A stretch of 64,000 nt of DNA from Catenaria anguillulae PL171 (GCA_002102555.1 MCFL01000037.1:62001-126000), one strand, 5' to 3'; shown: positions 1-11,862, counted from the stretch's first letter. Numbers and translations: made by a program. Notes: a model not told the origin generated them from the sequence alone.

Positions 1-840
1 CCGAAGCGCGCGACACATCAGGCAGCGACGGCGACACTGAGCATGACGATGACGACGAGGATGCCATGGACGTGGATTCGAACCCGGCCCCTTCACTCAA
101 GCGCAAACGCAAGGCCGCCGCGGATCCGGCACCGACTCGTAGTGACAGGCCGCCGGTCAAAAAGCAGCGCACTGACGGCGGCGCACCCAAGGGCACAAAG
201 TCCGGTGCTGCAGGTGCTGGAGGAAAGCCGCAGCAGAAAAAGAAAAAGAACCGACCGGGCCAGGCCCAGCGCAAGCAGTATGTCACCTGTCCCATTTTTT
301 TTTTTTCTTCATTCTCATGTCTTGGTCTCACCAACTGTGTGTCGTGTAGAAATTCCTTGAAGCCCAACGCGCCGCCGGTCTGCTTCCACCTGATCAAGAC
401 CCGCTCGTCAAGCGCCAAAAGGCTCGGGAAGCTGCGGCCGCAGCTGCAGCGGCATCCAATGCCCGCGGCGGCCGTGGCGCCAGCCGTGGTGGTGGAACGG
501 CCGGTCGCGGTGGATTTGCTGCATCCCGAGGTGGTCGTGGGGCACCCGCTGCTGCCGGTGGCCGTGGTGGCGGATTCGGCTCGTCATCGCGTGGGCTCCT
601 CAATCCACGGGACGTGGTGGTGGATTTGGCGCGTCGCGCGGCGGGGGAGCACGAGGAGGAGGGGCAGCGGGTGACCGGCCAAGGTTTTCTCGTCCAGCGG
701 CGCCTCGGCCGCCGACAAAGAAGGACAATGAGGGCCCCTTGCATCCGAGTTGGGAGGCAAAGCGGTTGGAAAAGGAGCGGCTTGAGGCGGTCAAGAAGGC
801 AGCGGCGGGCAAGCCAAAGCTTGTCGTGTTTGATGATTGA
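1..840 (+). CDS. BUD22/SRFBP1-like ribosome biogenesis protein (3' part)
   Basis: The 5' end lies outside the window. An acidic stretch and a Lys/Arg-rich stretch (SLKRKRKAAADPA, KKKKNRPGQAQRKQ) are followed by an intron with a gtatgt donor at 278 and a tag acceptor at 349. The second exon runs through an RGG/RGGG-rich tract to the C-terminus LHPSWEAKRLEKERLEAV...KPKLVVFDD with stop at 838-840. The KNRxGQ block and the terminal LHPSWEAK...VFDD block are hallmarks of the BUD22/SRFBP1 family, nucleolar factors in small-subunit assembly. The frames do not join cleanly. Exon 1 reads in one frame, exon 2 to about 590 in a second and the C-terminus in a third, each as if one base were missing. Alternatives are a gtcacc donor at 282 and a 77-nt intron at 591-667. 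The family call rests mainly on the two end blocks. Confidence 0.65.
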
Positions 841-905
841 AGCGGTCGAGTGTGAGTCTTAAGAATTTGTACATATATACGAAAGTGACCATAAACAGCT
901 ACTAA

Positions 906-2826
906 CTACACGGCCACATACTGGTCTGGGGAGCTAGCGGATGATTCCAAGGCACTAATGTGCAACCCTCTTGGTGCTCTCTTGACGCCGTAAAACTCGC
1001 GAACCGTCGTCTCTCCCAAATACTCACCCGACAAGCTCGCGCCCGTGGCCTTGTCAATCTTGACCCGCACGTACTTGCCCTTGACTCCCTCCACCTCGGC
1101 AGGCAACTCAAAGTGCACCTTGAGATTGTTCTCTGCCCTCCCCGCCCACTGCCTCCTTCCCTTCTGTTCGGCCTCTGCACTGCCTCGCCGACTCAATCCC
1201 TCCACCAGCACCAACTGTTCGCCCCCGACCAACTCGCGCTGATGCTTGGCCTTTGCCGTTTCAAAATGCGCCTCGATAATCTCTGCCAGCCTCTTGTGCT
1301 TGACCTCGTCGGGCACATTGTCAACATACTTGCGATGCGCATGCGTCTTTTCGCGCATCGAGTAAGCAAACATAAACGCCTGGTCGTACCCAACCTGGCG
1401 CATCAAGCTGACCGTATCTGCATGCTCGGCCTCGGTCTCGTCACAAAACCCGGCAATAATGTCGGTACTGAGCGCCACATTGGGGAGAATGGCACGCATG
1501 CGATCCACCAGTGCCATGTACGCGTCACGCGAGTACCCGCGTCGCATGCGCGCAAGCATGGACGTGGACCCGGATTGCGCGGGCATGTGGATTTGGTTGG
1601 CAATGTTTGCATGTGCTTTGATCACGTGCAGCAGGTCGTCGGGGAATCTTTTGGGTGCGGTGACGTGAAGCGAATGCGGAGTTCTGGGTCGACGGCCGCA
1701 CGCGGTCGAGCAGTTCGGCAAACCGCAAACCGCCCGGTGGCGCTTGTAGATGGTTGAAAAGCCCGGGGCCAGTGAGGCGCCAATGTCGGTGGACGAGGCA
1801 GATGACGTGTCGCGGTACGAGTTGACGTTTTGTCCCAGCAACGTCACTTCGCGAATGCCCTGGTCGGAAAGGCGGCGGACTTCGTCGACAATGGATGTGA
1901 TGGGCCGCGAGCGTTCGGTGCCGCGGGTAAAGGGGACAATGCAGAAGGCGCACATGTTGTTGCAGCCGCGCATGATGGAGAGGTGTGCAGAGATGTTGTC
2001 TGGGTCGAGGCGGAGTGGCTGCAATTGCATGGTGAGGTTTGGGTGTTGTACGGGGGGAACAAGAGACAAATGAACATACCATGATGTCGGCATACGTCTC
2101 GTCGGCACTCAACATGACATTGGCCACCTGGCGACTCTCTTGCGCCAAGGCCAACAGTGTCGGCAAACTCCGATAAGCGTCCGGTCCGCACACCACATCC
2201 ACGAGCTTTTCCTGATCCAACAACTTGTCCCTGAGCCGCTCGGCCATACACCCGAGCACGCCGATTTGCGGGGCAATACCGTGCTTTGTGCGCATGGACT
2301 TGAGCTGCCGCAGCCGCGACCAAATCTTTTGCTCGGCATTGTCGCGGATGGCACATGTCATGAGAAACACAATGTCGGAGTGGGCGAGATCCAAGGTGCG
2401 TTCGAATCCGGACGAATGAAGGATGGCATTGAGCAGCTCCGAGTCGTTGGTGTTCATTTGGCACCCGTAGACTTCAATGTAGAACTTGCGCTTTTGACCG
2501 TCGGGCTTGGCCAGGTACGGGATCGAGTGAGCCGTGAGCGAGGCAGGGTCCAAGTCTGCGAGCTTGGCCTGTTGTTGTTGGGCCAGAAAGTCCTTGAAGG
2601 TGGATTTGTTGTCGAAGACGAGTTTGGGCCGTGCGGCAGGTTGGGCAGCAGAGCGAGATGGCGGATTGGAGGAGCTGGAAGCGGGCGGGCGAGTGGAATC
2701 ATGAGGCGAATGGGTGGCCAGCAAGCGCCGACGGGGAGAAAAGCTGGTGGCGGCCGCAGCGGCAGCGGCAGTGGCAGCCGCAGAGGGCAGCGGGCGGCGC
2801 CGGGCGGGAAGAGAGCAGGGCCGCAC
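906..2826 (-). CDS. CDK5RAP1: CDK5RAP1-like mitochondrial tRNA methylthiotransferase
   Basis: Radical-SAM methylthiotransferase of the MiaB/CDK5RAP1 family, which adds a methylthio group to isopentenyl-adenosine 37 of tRNAs. Exons are 2826-2080 and 2018-906; the intron at 2019-2079 has a gtatgt donor and cag acceptor and is in phase. The N-terminal domain shows its three cysteines in VYGCQMNTND, MTCAIRDN and GVLGCMAERL. The radical-SAM motif is GCNNMCAFCIVPF, and the end reads as a TRAM domain (GKYVRVKIDKATGASLSGEYLG). The N-terminus is Arg/Ala/Ser-rich, fitting mitochondrial import. Around 1740, 1695 and 1646 the conserved text (IYKR..PGGLRFAELLDRV, AVDPELRIRFTSPHPKD, FPDDLL) moves through all three frames, each step equal to one missing base. 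No ATG is in frame at the 5' end: the nearest one (2849) is in another frame and codon 2826 is GTG. Confidence 0.88.
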
Positions 2827-3519
2827 AGGCCGTGGCGGGACACGGACATGCAGGTGGATATGGGTGAATGCATTAAAGCTGCCAAGTACATATGCTCATA
2901 CTATGTATTGACTATGGGTGTCAATACAATACCGATACTTTGTGAGGCCTGGAACGAGTCGAGGTCGTCGAGGTATACTTGAGTCAAGTGACACTTTGGA
3001 TCGCCTGCACGATGCACGAAACACGGCCGCCGATCGGACGCTCACTCTCCCACCATTCCCACCGTTCCCACCATTCCAACACGCTCTTGCTGAGCCTTCG
3101 CGCCACGCAAGCGCTGCTGGATCAGATCGTGTTGGCGGCCGGCAATCCACAACGAGCAAGTTTGGTTGTGCGCTAATATGTAACGGTGGGATCACCAATG
3201 TGGTGCCATTTCTCGAGTGCTTGTCTCGTTGCGGAGTGCGTGCACTGTCGCGCGGGCAGTTGTCGGGATTCGTTGAGGTTTTGGTGTTTGTGACTGAGTG
3301 GTGGCGAAACCATCCTGAGACCGAAGGCTCACCCGCATAATTGTGTTTTGGGATGGGGCCAATGTGTTCCCGTCCGCATGGACCTAGATGCAGTTGAAGA
3401 ACCCGTTCTTTGACGTTCACGTGCATGGCCTTGCAGGCGACAACCACGACAAGGCATGCTGATTCCGCATATCAATCAGGTCGCCTCTCTTTTATTCCCA
3501 CCTTGACTCGCGTCCTCGT

Positions 3520-4305
3520 GTGTCTACTCCGTGCCCTCGCAGTGGAAGGAGTCCACCACTGCCTCGAGCTCGACCACCAACATCAGCGCCGCAGACGCTG
3601 AAACCCGTGCCACGACGGTACGATGGGTTTGGTGCCGATGGCGGCAGGGGCGGCAGCACAGACGCTTCGGGTGAGTCGAGCGGTGTTGGTGTGGTTGTCG
3701 GGCTCGAGACGATTGAAGAGGCCGACGTGTTTCTTGCGTGGTGGGAGCCGTCCATCGGGGAAACCGAGGAGGACAAGGTCATTGCGTACCAATGGCACGG
3801 CATCAAGGTTGGGCCAATGGCTCGTGGGATATGGTGACTCAGGAGTGACGATTGCCTTCCTGTGTGAGTCCTCAGTGTGTGCAGACATTTGAAGCCGAAA
3901 CTCAACTCGGTCCAGCCGCCATCGCCTTGAGTTTCTTACACGCAGTGACTCAAACCGCCAATGTCGGCAGGTCGAAACCGTCGGTACGGCAGACACTGGC
4001 AGTCGCTCTCTGCATCGCGTCAAAGCTCGGCATGAAACGGAGATCGGGTATACGACTTTCAATTCCATCGTTTCACACCAATTATATTGATGTTGTCAGC
4101 GTCATCCTCTCCAGGCAGTCATGTTTCAAACTGTAAGACTGAGTCGCTGGTGCAACCACAACCACTGAAACAAACCGACCCTTGTCGCGAGCCATTGACT
4201 CGTTGCGATGGCCGACCAGCGCCACGGAACATGAATGACACTGCCGAGACACAAGTCGTGGGCGAAATGCATGAGGTGGATGTAATAAGTGAAAGAATAC
4301 GATGA
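3520..4305 (+). CDS. Unrecognised spliced gene, possibly helical/cyclin-like; 5' end unresolved
   Basis: Three segments splice in phase and look protein-like. Exon a ends at 3807 (DKVIAYQWHGIK, phase 0). Exon b is 3885-4047 (TFEAETQLGPAAIALSFLHA..., VRQTLAVALCIASKLGMKRRS). Exon c is 4115-4305 and ends in the hydrophilic tail EMHEVDVISERIR. Introns are 3808-3884 (gttggg...gcag) and 4048-4114 (gtatac...ccag). The paired helices AAIALSFLHAV and TLAVALCIASKL recall a cyclin box, but no diagnostic residue set is visible, so this is only a suggestion. The start codon is not resolved: 3520 is GTG. Protein-like stretches further upstream (about 2985-3176 and 3180-3340, e.g. VVPFLECLSRCGVRALSR) may be earlier exons in shifted frames. 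It converges on CHS7. Confidence 0.4.
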
Positions 4306-4469
4306 CAAAAAGGACCAAGCGAGGAAAAAAAGAATGGGGACAGCGCGGCGAATTGCAAAGTACGGAAGCAAGGGAAGAGGTCCGGACACCAAAACACAGA
4401 GGCAGGCCGATGCACCTCCGACAAGGAGCCAGAACGAGGCCGTGCCCATCGAAAAAACGATAAATCCGT

Positions 4470-5456
4470 CTACGAGTACTGCTCGTGGGGCTCACCCATC
4501 ATCAACGGATCCCTATCCGACGCCATGCCCATCATCTTGTTTGTCGGGATGGCAAACTCCAAATCATCCTTTGTGATGGAATCCCAGTACTTGTACACCA
4601 TCATGACGGCCAGCAACGAGAATGTGGCGCCAAAGAAGAGCCCGTCAATATAGTGCTTTGCCGTGGTGCACAGCGACGTCGAGAAGAGGTGCACAAAGAC
4701 TTGCCCCGTGGCAAAGAAGAGCACACCAAAGAACAAGTCGCCCAAGGGCCACCGGTTGTCAAGCGTGTTGACGACCAGAATGACTTGCAAGACCAAGTAG
4801 ATGGCGAGCATGGCCAGGTTGAAGACGAAAAACACGAGGAACAAGACGGTCGGGGATTTCGAGTCGAACGGTGCCCATGAGTTGAACGTGGCGAGGGCAA
4901 TGAAGAAGGTGGCCGTGAAGAGAAGCGCGCCAGAGAGGCGAATGGTCCACAGCGACAGCGGCGTGCCATCTTCGGTCCATTGGAACCCGACAAATCCGTT
5001 GAGAAGCAGGACCCAGAAGGACGCGGTGAGAAGGCCCATGTGGACAGCGGCAAGGTATGGGTATGGCGGCGTTGCTGAAGGGACAATGTTGGACACGAGG
5101 ACAAACTCGACAATGACGAGAATCAGGTACAGGTAAAAGAACATGACGATTTCCTTGCGGCCGACGGCAGTGTACTTTGATTTGATGTGGTAGATCATGA
5201 TGAGCGTCATGATGAGGGCAATAATGTAGACGACGAGCGTGGCTGCGTAGTGTGTTTGAATCGGTCAGCCTGACGACTTGCCGCGAGTTCGGCAGACAGA
5301 AATTGTAAAACTACACGCACCTGGTTGAAACAAAAGCTTGCCTGCGACCTCAATGTTTCGGGAATAGCATGTTGGCTCGACTCCTTGGCCGACTAGTGGG
5401 CACAGCGGGTACGCCACTTGGGCACAAATATCATCGAATACGCCAAAGTTGACCAT
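4470..5456 (-). CDS. CHS7: Chitin synthase export chaperone (Chs7 family)
   Basis: Multi-pass ER membrane protein needed for folding and ER exit of chitin synthase in fungi. Exon 1 is 5456-5321 and begins MVNFGVFDDICAQVAYPLCP, the Chs7 N-terminal block with the PLCPLVG motif. Exon 2 is 5242-4470. The intron at 5243-5320 (gtgcgt...gcag) joins LLFQP to ATLVVYIIALIMTLIMIYH. The signature IMIYHIKSKYTAVGRKEIVM is intact, followed by about six further hydrophobic segments and an acidic C-terminal tail. The predicted length is 302 residues, close to the family norm, and no frame problem is seen. It is head-to-head with the RasGAP gene across about 1 kb. Confidence 0.95.
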
Positions 5457-6448
5457 TTTGGCGGGCGTGGTGTAGCTGAGCAGCGGATGCGGAGGAACGA
5501 GAAGAGGGGCAGGTTCGGGTGGCGGATTGGAAGAGCAGAACGGCCAATGCTATGTAGCGGGGTGTTGGTTGCGATAGCTCGAAGGTCGGGGCAGGGGCCG
5601 CAGTGGGGGCAACTGGGAAGTCGAGGTCGGTCCGGTCGGTATGGGTTGTTGGCTGATACTGGCGACGGGGTTCACCGAGTTCTTTGACGATTCATGGGCA
5701 TCATGTGGACCATTTCTGTGACGGTGCGTGGGAGAGAAATAGCTATCATTGTAGGTATTTGGCAGCAGCAGTTGTCGACTTATTTTTGCCTCAAGGGATG
5801 AGGAGTGGCGTGGCATTGTCGAGATCGGAATGGCGGTCTGGAAGCCAGCGATCACGCTTCGAAAACTTCGGAAAGAGTTCTCACAACCTTCCAATTGGAC
5901 GATTCGCGAAAGACATCACACGGCGGCGGCCACGACGGCTGACGGCCGGGAACCCAAGCTGTAGTCCTTCATGCGACTCAGTGCTTGTATGTCCAAACAA
6001 GTACGAGCACCACAGCGAGTTTTTCTCCCGCGCTTCTTTGCCAGCGCCGAAGAGTCTGTAATCGGCGGGCCACGGTTTGTACGCGTGTGTGGTGTCCGCC
6101 AGTAAACAACATTCGTTGAGTTCCCATCATGTCGTCGTGAAGGTATCGACTCAAGTTGATGCAACAAACACAAGTCGAACATGTATGTCCCAACTTCTAC
6201 TGCTACCCTATGCCAGCATATTCAACATAGACTTTCGCCAAGAACCTGACTTGTCCATCTCAAACGACATCCGTAAACCACAGGAAACGCTGATGAGTTC
6301 CCCACCCTATGTTGTGCGAACATCAGACTCTGCCAGACATTGACAAGATACAGTAGACACAAGAAAGCCTCAACTGCCGCAACGAAAATAGTCCAAGATT
6401 TCACTTTTTAAGGGAGCCATTCATTGTGAATCACGCCAGCAACCCATC
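5457..6448. other. Intergenic, divergent CHS7 / RasGAP-gene promoter region
   Basis: About 1 kb between two divergently oriented genes. No protein-like reading frame, structural RNA or repeat could be supported. The first exon of the RasGAP gene may extend into its right end. Confidence 0.5.
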
Positions 6449-9400
6449 ATGTCCGCCAACTGCTCCATGGGCTCGCTCCTAGCGCCGATCGAGAACGACG
6501 ACCTTCTCAGAGCGAGCTGTCGTCCATGCGAGTCAAGTACATTCATTGGATTCTGAATTCGTGCTGTTGCACCCAGCTGTTTCTGACCCGCTCGGTTTCG
6601 GTCAACACGGCACGCTTTCCACAGGCGCTTCCTGCGCGATCACGAAAGAGCGAAAGAACATCGAGAACACTGTCCAAATGGTCAGACAACAGAGCAACCA
6701 TGGGCTCCAGCCCTGAGCTCAGCTCTCCGACCCAGGACAAGTCGGACCCATTTGATGTCTTTTCTCGAATCAGCAGCCATGCCATTGTGGTTCGTGAACT
6801 CGATGTTTCCTTCATGACAAACGCTCGTTGACTCGAATTGGCGGCCGTGTGTAGGATCAACGACAGCGATTACGACACGATATAGCGCAGTATCTTGCAC
6901 GAGACCACATTGAAATCCTGGAGGCAATCATTGCGGGCAACTTCACCACCGAAGGGCTCGCCAAACTTGCTCCATGTATCTTGGACCTTGTCAAGTTGCA
7001 TGCGTCGCCGGGTCAACACTTCAGTTTATTCAAAATGTTCTCGGTCACAAAATATCTGTCTACTGTGCGTCTCCTTCAACGGCTTTTGAGGCCCTTACCT
7101 TTCAGTGTCTGATTCATTCCATCACTGCAGATGGCGACACTCCAAACCCACCCGACATGACTTCGCTCAAGAACGTATTGCGGGACAATTCTCTTCCGGC
7201 CCTTCTGCTATCAACTACGTCCGATCCGAACTCCTTCCATTCATGATTGAATCTATGCGGCCCATCATATCGGCCAACATGGCGCTGCTTTCCGATTGTG
7301 ATTCCGACGCGACACGCGGCTCTGGACCACCAGCAACTGGAAGTCAGGAAGAAAACTTGCGCCAAGTCACCGTGGCCGTCATTTCCGCACTTCTTCAAAG
7401 CTCACAGCTGGTCCCCATCCACATTCGTCGACTCCTTACCTTTCTACATGCAAAGATCGAGTCGTCGATAGCTTTGCTTCGGAAGACGCACCGCCTGTCG
7501 AGCCCAACCACGCCGTCATCACCCACATCGACAATTGCTGCTGCTCTTCCACTGCCCAGGAGTCGGGAATCATCAAGTCGATCCGTTGCGCAATCGAGCA
7601 CGCAGTCGACTGGTTCTCGGACACATGCTGTGGAGCCAAACGCGGCGGATCCAACCTCTGCTCCAGCCAAACCAGATCCCCATCACGCTCCTCATCCACT
7701 TCACCACGACGCCCGAGTCAACCACCAACGCCGCTGGTAATATCGCCAGACACTCCACCGTTCTCCCGTCGCCAGTGTTTGGCATGTCGCCCTTGGTTGA
7801 AGGATCATTCAGTGGATCGTTTTCGATTCAGGGCACGCCCAGTGAGCACTCCCTCCAAACCCAAGGACCGCCTCTTGAAGTTCCTCCACAGACAGTGAAA
7901 CCTACGGCCAGCGCCAGCAGCGCGGCTGAACACGGATGGTCGCATTTGCTCACTATCAACACATCTCTTGTCCACGGCGGTCCAGCAGCCATCAACTCTC
8001 CACCACCACATGTGTTGGCCACGGGCCCATTGGATGGGGCTTCATCGCCGCCACCTCATGCGACGCCAAGCTCTGCGGGTTCAAGCGAGTCGAGTGCGTC
8101 TCCGGGTGCGGCCGACGATGGCGCAGCTATGCGACGGAGGGCGCTCAAGCGGACAAATGCAGTGAATCGGCGGTCGCATCAAATGCAGTATACCCTGGCA
8201 GATCAAGTGTTGCCACGTTTTTGTTTTTGCGGGTGCTTGTTCCCAGTGCGTTCGTTGCTGTCATGTATTTATCAATTGACAAGCACCGCTGACCTGTACT
8301 TGCACATCTAGCGTTGACGCTACCTGACCAATCTGGACTTCTCGAGCCCGGCACTTGCACGCGGGATATTCAACGCGGTTTGCTGCTCATGGGCAAGCTG
8401 CTCATGTCGGTTGTCAATGATTCAGATAGCAAGCCGGGTTCGGTTTCTGGCGCACAGCTGCAGTTTCTCCAAGAGCAACGAAAGCGCGTCAAGCTGTTTG
8501 TTGGCTCGCTCTTGACTCCATCCGAAGTCGATTCCGAAGCATCATCACCAGTTGCACCTGCACCAACAATGGATCTGGAACCAATAAGAGGTCCATTCAT
8601 GCCCAAATCCAGTCCACGCTCGAGTCCACCATCCGCGCCAGCACCAGACTCGCATGACTCGTCCTCTGTCACATTACCCCCACGCCCAAAAACAGCCGAT
8701 CCGGGCACCTACTCGACCCGCAAGAGCCGTCACGCCTCTGCATCCTCGGGGAGCGATACAAGCACACATGCCAGCGAAACCACGGCCACACGCGGATCCA
8801 CGTCGCGCAAAACACCCACGCTGCGGTCTCTGTTTCGCGTGGGTCCCGGGACGACACTCCGAAAACGCAACGATTACCGGAGCATGCCGTCGCTCGTGTC
8901 GCCCGTGGACGGGTCGCTCGGCAGCGCCTCTGGCGGCGGGCTCTCTGGTGGAGGGAGCAGCACCGACGTGGGCGGGGCGGCGAGCAACAAGCACACGCCA
9001 AAGAAATCGTCGCGCGATAACTCAATGTCGTCTGTGGCGACCGATTCGCATACGCATGTGCCGTCGCGGCCAGATGTTCCCTCGGACCTGTTCATTTCTC
9101 AGCTCGATAAGGGGATGGATAAGGTGGAAACGTGGGTGCTGGGTCGCGTCGAAGCAGAGGAGGTCCCGCCGTCGCTCGTGGTGACGCTGCTGCAGCTGCG
9201 TCCGCTCGTACAGCAGTTTGTCGCACTGCCCAAGCCAAGTGTTGCTGCAGGAGACGCAAACGATGACGACGATGCCCATGGAAGTACATCGCCACTGAGT
9301 TCCAAATCGACTGGCGGGACAAGTAGTGGGAGCGGCGCAGGCGGTGGTGGCACAGGTGGTGGTGTGTCATTTCTCAAGAATCTTGGCCGCAAGCTGCTCA

Positions 9401-9807
9401 ACAAAAATCAGCGATCGCTCGAGTTTACGGGCTCGAGCATGTCTGGCGGGGCAAGTACAAGCACAAGCACAGGCGGATTCTCCGACTTTGCACAGTCGCC
9501 CACGTCATCCAGTCGGGCAAGCAGCGAGCATGGGATTGCCGGACACGGCGGTAATACAAGTGAGGCAAAGGCACGCAGCCAGAATGCAAGCACCGACATG
9601 CATCCTGCAAGCTCGGATGTGAGCGGAAGCTTGGATCAGCAGCAGGGGTTGGGCGGCCACCAACAGCGACGCAGGTCGAGGTTTTTGCCGCGGCCGCTGA
9701 GTGTTCCCGGCGGGTTGTTGTTGTCCACGGCAAGTGGAAATGGTTCAAGCAGCGGCATGGGAGGTGGTGGTGGCGGGAGTACTGGTGGGGGACCGACGCC
9801 TCCTTAG
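6449..9807 (+). CDS. RasGAP-domain protein with large low-complexity insert and tail
   Basis: GTPase-activating protein for a Ras-type GTPase, inferred from the C-terminal half of a RasGAP domain. It shows TFLFLRVLVP (about 8215-8244; family FLFLRxxxPA), then an intron at 8246-8311 (gtgcgt...ctag), then RDIQRGLLLMGKLLMSVVND (family RR.L.LIAKVLQN). Upstream helical text is compatible with the N-terminal half: QYLARDHIEILEAIIAGNF, HFSLFKMFSVTKYL, QVTVAVISALLQSSQLVPIH. Other likely introns are 6794-6854 and 7065-7105. A Ser/Pro-rich insert of about 240 residues separates the two halves, and about 430 Ser/Gly-rich residues follow to the stop at 9807. The conserved text changes frame near 6712, 7190, 7460, 7770 and 8212, each as if one base were missing. 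The start at 6449 is tentative. A GAPVD1-like domain order is possible but unproven. Confidence 0.6.
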
Positions 9808-10258
9808 GTTGTTGCTTGTCTGTCTGGGTTTTGGTCACTTTTTGTTCTTGTAGTTTGTCCACATATAGTAGTCGGTCTGGGTCTCTGTCCAGCCGAACGT
9901 TTCAGAAAGTGTGTCCAGGCCAGCTCAGTTGTCGGTAGCTCTCCGTGCTACTTGAGCTCCATGCATGCCACAACCACAACGATGTCCGTCTGGCGTCCGT
10001 TTTGTGGTGATCGTTGCTGGTCCTCCGATCGTTCGCTCGTTTCATGCCTCCACCTGAAGACGCCCAGTTGCATTTATAAGGGCTAGTTCGCCGTTCAGCT
10101 CACGCCCTTGAGGTGGTCTGTCCCATTGGCTTATCTATGGTGGATGGTGGAATTCATACTCATTGAAATATCTATATTGACATCGACAATTCATTCCGCC
10201 TTGCGCGCCTTCTTCCACATGACTGTAAAGCAGGAGCCACGTTATAAAAAAAATCAAG
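9808..10258. other. Intergenic, convergent 3' ends
   Basis: Non-coding by inspection. It lies between the RasGAP gene and the minus-strand unknown gene, so it should hold two 3' UTRs. Nothing else is recognised. Confidence 0.5.
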
Positions 10259-11033
10259 TTATGTACCTGGTGTAATCAGAAAATAACCAGGAGTGGAAGT
10301 TCCAGATTGCTCCGTACCGACTTGATCAGTAACTTCGACATTCACGGCAACACTCTTGACCGGCTGGTCAGGCACACAGAGACGAGAGCGCGAGTGCTTC
10401 GCAACAACGATGACTGCACCATCATTGTCCACGTGGAGGGGGCCACACGCAGAGAAGGCCATGCCACACTTGCAATTGATGCGTTGACGTCATCCCCAGT
10501 CGATGAAAGTAAACACGCAGAGTTGCACAACTTGCACCGGGATTGCGATTGAGAGGTCAAGCGGTTCAGCGTATGCCGACATGTGATTCTTGAGCACGAT
10601 TTTGGTTTCAACCATCTTCACGCCTGTCAGATGAAGGGAAGAGCAAGAATGTGAGGAAGGGAATGTAGGTTGGAGCAGATTTTGCAAAAGCAAAAGGGTA
10701 TTTACCTTCGCGAACAGTGCACCCCAATGCGCTGGAGGTCATGTGCCCAACAACATGGGCATACATGCCAATGGGAAAGTTCAGGTCGGTCGACAGCTGG
10801 TAAGCATAATCGCTGACTAGGAGGACTGGGTGATCGAGATTGATGCCATTCAAGAATTTTGCACCAAACGTGAGATATTTGGCGCCGACATCAAGGTGAA
10901 TAAACGACAGAACATAATGCACTGTGACCAGCGCGCCGTGCTCTGTGGCCACACGGATGTGGGCTTCATAGAGGAAGTTGGATGGCAGCTGGAGATCCGC
11001 AGGCAGTGGCGACACGCGAGAGAGAATTGACAT
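10259..11033 (-). CDS. Unrecognised protein, three in-phase exons
   Basis: Exons 11033-10706, 10623-10517 and 10468-10259 join in phase through introns at 10624-10705 (gtaaat...acag) and 10469-10516 (gtgttt...caag, only 48 nt). The product from ATG 11033 is 214 residues. It begins MSILSRVSPLPADLQLPSNF and contains VTVHYVLSFIHLDVGAKYLT and NFPIGMYAHVVGHM, then PDQPVKSVAVNVEVTDQ near the end. No known domain is recognised. Text upstream in another frame (about 11226-11035: TSKRSIACGSTLSEAPPAKR, VNHDDILDALDGHAVAIMQR) also looks coding. It would join this reading frame if one base were missing near 11045, giving a longer protein whose own start is unclear. Divergent from NOP10. Confidence 0.5.
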
Positions 11034-11556
11034 GAGGGACAAGTGCGTTGCATAATGGCGACAGCATGGCCATCAAGGGCATCGAGAATGTCGTCGTGGT
11101 TGACTCGTGTCCGCGGGCGCTTGGCTGGCGGCGCTTCAGATAAGGTTGAGCCGCATGCGATACTTCTTTTGCTTGTGTTTGCAGCGACCAGCGCCGGCGC
11201 CGCGGTTACCGATGGTGAACCAGCGCTAGGGGTCGGGTGTTGTGTTTGATGTGTAGGAATGGAGGAAGGAGGCGCCGGTGTGGATTGGCACTCGGGCAGC
11301 CCTTTTATGAATATCGTCCAACGAAAATTTGTCTCTTTGCAGATCGCCACCTGTCTGGTGAAACACGACTCAATGGTAACGAATCACGTGACTGCCTTGC
11401 GCGAGTGGATGCATGCTGCCCAGCAGGCCCGGTTGCCATCAGTCGTAGTCGCGGAACTCGAACGGAAGCAATCTGACCACGATATACCGTCACCCGCACA
11501 CAGCGCAGCGCCGTTACGCACCGTACCAAAAGCAACGCAACACACCATCTATCACC

Positions 11557-11862
11557 ATGCATCTCATGTACCACCTCAACGCCGAGGGCAAGCGCGTCTA
11601 CACCCTCAAGGTCTGCCATTCTCGTCTGAATTGACAATCGACCGACCGACCGACCACCAGTGGACCAGTGGACCAATATGGCTAACCACTGCGACTCGTC
11701 TGCCACTTGTCTGTTGTTTCATCCATACAGAAGTCGACCGAGACTGGCGAGATGACAAAGTCTGCGCACCCTGCCCGCTTCTCGCCCGATGACAAGTTCT
11801 CGCGCCACCGTGTCACCATCAAGAAGCGGTTTGGTCTGTTGCTCAACAACCAAAAGCACTAA
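11557..11862 (+). CDS. NOP10: H/ACA snoRNP subunit Nop10
   Basis: Small core subunit of box H/ACA particles, which bind the pseudouridine synthase dyskerin/Cbf5 and guide rRNA pseudouridylation; also part of telomerase RNP in many eukaryotes. Exon 1 is 11557-11610 ([18 protein letters not shown]). The intron is 11611-11730 (gtctgc...acag). Exon 2 is 11731-11862 and contains [19 protein letters not shown] and ends in [16 protein letters not shown]. The product is 61 residues; human NOP10 is 64. The conserved [15 protein letters not shown] and KKRFG blocks are intact. The intron carries a short (gacc)n-like tract. Confidence 0.97.

Noticed and set aside
72-90. ggattcgaacc, which looks like the reverse complement of a tRNA B box
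   Set aside because: It is in-frame coding sequence (VDSNP) and no matching A box or cloverleaf could be placed nearby.
591-667. 77-nt intron inside the RGG region of the BUD22-like gene
   Set aside because: It would restore frame, but the interval itself encodes more RGGG repeats and the donor gtgggc is weak; a missing base near 593 is simpler. Left open.
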